Shown: positions 63,301 to 64,000 of the stretch, piece by piece
Layout: each line of letters begins with the position of its first letter
Position numbering within the stretch: the stretch's first letter is position 1
DNA from: Apus apus
Lineage: Eukaryota; Chordata; Aves; Apodiformes; Apodidae
NCBI RefSeq assembly: GCF_020740795.1
Contig: NC_067301.1
Location: 4,278,001 to 4,342,000, forward strand
Reading direction: 5' to 3'
Length of the DNA: 64,000 bases
Translations under genes and position numbers: made by a program
The notes under the pieces: model-generated
What the model was told of the DNA's origin: nothing
The model's input: only the letters and a program-made list of their open reading frames with translations
The model's database searches: none

Positions 63301-63645
63301 TCACGAGTTCTCCCTCCAGAAATTAACATCCGTGATGCAAACCTCGACAGACACAGGCAAGAAGGTGCATTTCGGTGCTTATTCCCGCCTCCCTTCGCTT
63401 CCCCCGCTAGGAAGCGTTACCCGGAGACCTGCTCTCCGTTCCACCGCACGGACCGGGCCCAGCCCCGCCACCTCCACCCGCACGACCGGCGGGGACAGCC
63501 CGGCCGGGCCCCGCAGTGTCGGCCCTGCCGGGCCCCGCGGCCCCTCACCCTTGTCGCGCAGCTCCCGCAGGCAGGAGGCGGCCACGCCGTGCTGCTCCCG
63601 CCCGTCCCGCCGCCGCAGCAGGCAGCGCTTCAGCGGGGCCGCCAT
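60384..63645 (-). CDS. DFFA: DNA fragmentation factor alpha (ICAD/DFF45), 6 exons
   Basis: DFFA is the chaperone and inhibitor of the apoptotic nuclease DFFB (CAD). Caspase-3 cuts it to release the nuclease. Minus-strand exons in order: 63549-63645, 62996-63157, 62749-62879, 61775-61964, 61250-61404, 60384-60587. They total 939 nt and 312 residues; the human protein has 331. The CIDE-N domain spans about residues 4-84 (C-L-L-R-R, H-G-V-A-A-S-C-L, L-V-L-A-E-D-G-T-I-V-D-D). Caspase-type sites are DEVD at 98-101 and DVVD at 204-207. A helical region (L-Q-Q-V-L-D-R-R-E-E) and the C-terminal helices (A-L-R-W-D-K-Q-K-A-E-A-L) follow. The end is basic (S-S-K-R-K-K), like a nuclear localisation signal. 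The start ATG has GCCATGG context; an in-frame ATG at 63678 would add 11 residues. The N-terminus is shorter than in human. Confidence 0.95.
60588..61249 (-). other. DFFA intron 5
   Basis: A 660-bp intron with no recognised feature beyond splice sites. Confidence 0.6.
61965..62748 (-). other. DFFA intron 3
   Basis: A 780-bp intron. ORFs on both strands here are chance frames without homology that I recognise. Confidence 0.6.
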
Positions 63646-64000
63646 GGCCGCGGGGCGGGGTGCGGGGCGGGGCGGCACAGCCGGCCGGGCCGGGGGTGCT
63701 TTGCGGCCCCAGAAATGTTCTGACGCTTGGCCCGGGCGCTGCCGCTGTTCGTTCCCCGCCCCGGAGCTGCCTTTCCGCAGGGCTGCGGGGCTTGGGGGCT
63801 CAAGAAAAAAGCACCGTCAGTCTACAAAACCACTCTTTTGGCGTTGGCAGGAATTGAGTGACTTGTGAAACAAAGTAACCGGCCGAGTGCGCCGCGGTGC
63901 ATTCAGACAATCCCCTCCCTTACAGACAAGTGTGCCGGTTGCGAATTTATGCACAGCAAAGGCAGCGGGTGCATCCCGCGGGTGTGTATCTCCCCCGGGG
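63380..64000 (-). promoter_or_regulatory. DFFA: DFFA CpG-island promoter
   Basis: A GC/CpG-rich island spans exon 1 and the upstream flank. GC boxes (GGGGCGGGG as read on the plus strand) lie at 63652-63660 and 63664-63672, immediately upstream of the start codon on the minus strand. No TATA box is seen. In mammals PEX14 lies beyond, on the opposite strand; I see no PEX14 coding exon before the window ends. Confidence 0.7.

Noticed and set aside
63259-63868. Plus-strand ORFs over the DFFA promoter, considered as PEX14 exon 1
   Set aside because: The reading is Pro/Arg/Ala-rich with no PEX14 N-terminal similarity, and it is antisense to DFFA exon 1.
1-64000. tRNA, rRNA, CRISPR arrays, bacterial operon features, intact LTR or CR1 elements
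   Set aside because: None was recognised by eye. The content is vertebrate spliced genes, and old diverged repeats may be missed without a repeat library.

Overview
This window is vertebrate nuclear DNA, most probably from a bird. All four protein-coding genes are orthologues of amniote genes in a conserved order: KIF1B (3' two thirds, + strand), PGD (+), CENPS (+) and DFFA (-), the order seen on human 1p36.22. Introns are short, GC-rich CpG-island promoters sit at each gene start, few interspersed repeats are recognisable, and A/C-rich tracts recur. This fits a gene-dense avian microchromosome; the species was not determined.

Region 1 (1 to about 41,600) is the KIF1B tail. The window opens inside the terminal exon of the short alpha isoform, which ends in the PDZ ligand ETTV at 537. 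Its 3' UTR runs to a polyadenylation signal at 3831. From 6932 to 36978, 27 constitutive exons encode the roughly 1,110-residue tail of the long beta isoform, including the C-terminal PH domain. Every exon phase closes. A 4.6-kb 3' UTR follows, to a signal at 41575. Two further in-phase open segments (21206-21406 and 31017-31236) look like unannotated alternative exons.

Region 2 (42,600 to 55,070) is PGD: CpG-island promoter, 13 coding exons, 483 residues, intact catalytic residues. Region 3 (56,050 to 59,090) is CENPS, five exons and 140 residues. Region 4 (59,650 to 64,000) is DFFA on the minus strand, six coding exons and 312 residues with two caspase-3-type sites. CENPS and DFFA converge tail to tail, about 560 bp apart. 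I could not see the cortistatin gene, which lies between them in mammals.

The genes share no pathway: axonal vesicle transport (KIF1B), pentose phosphate metabolism (PGD), kinetochore assembly and fork repair (CENPS), and apoptotic nuclease control (DFFA). I found no wholly new system. The most useful leads are the candidate KIF1B alternative exons.
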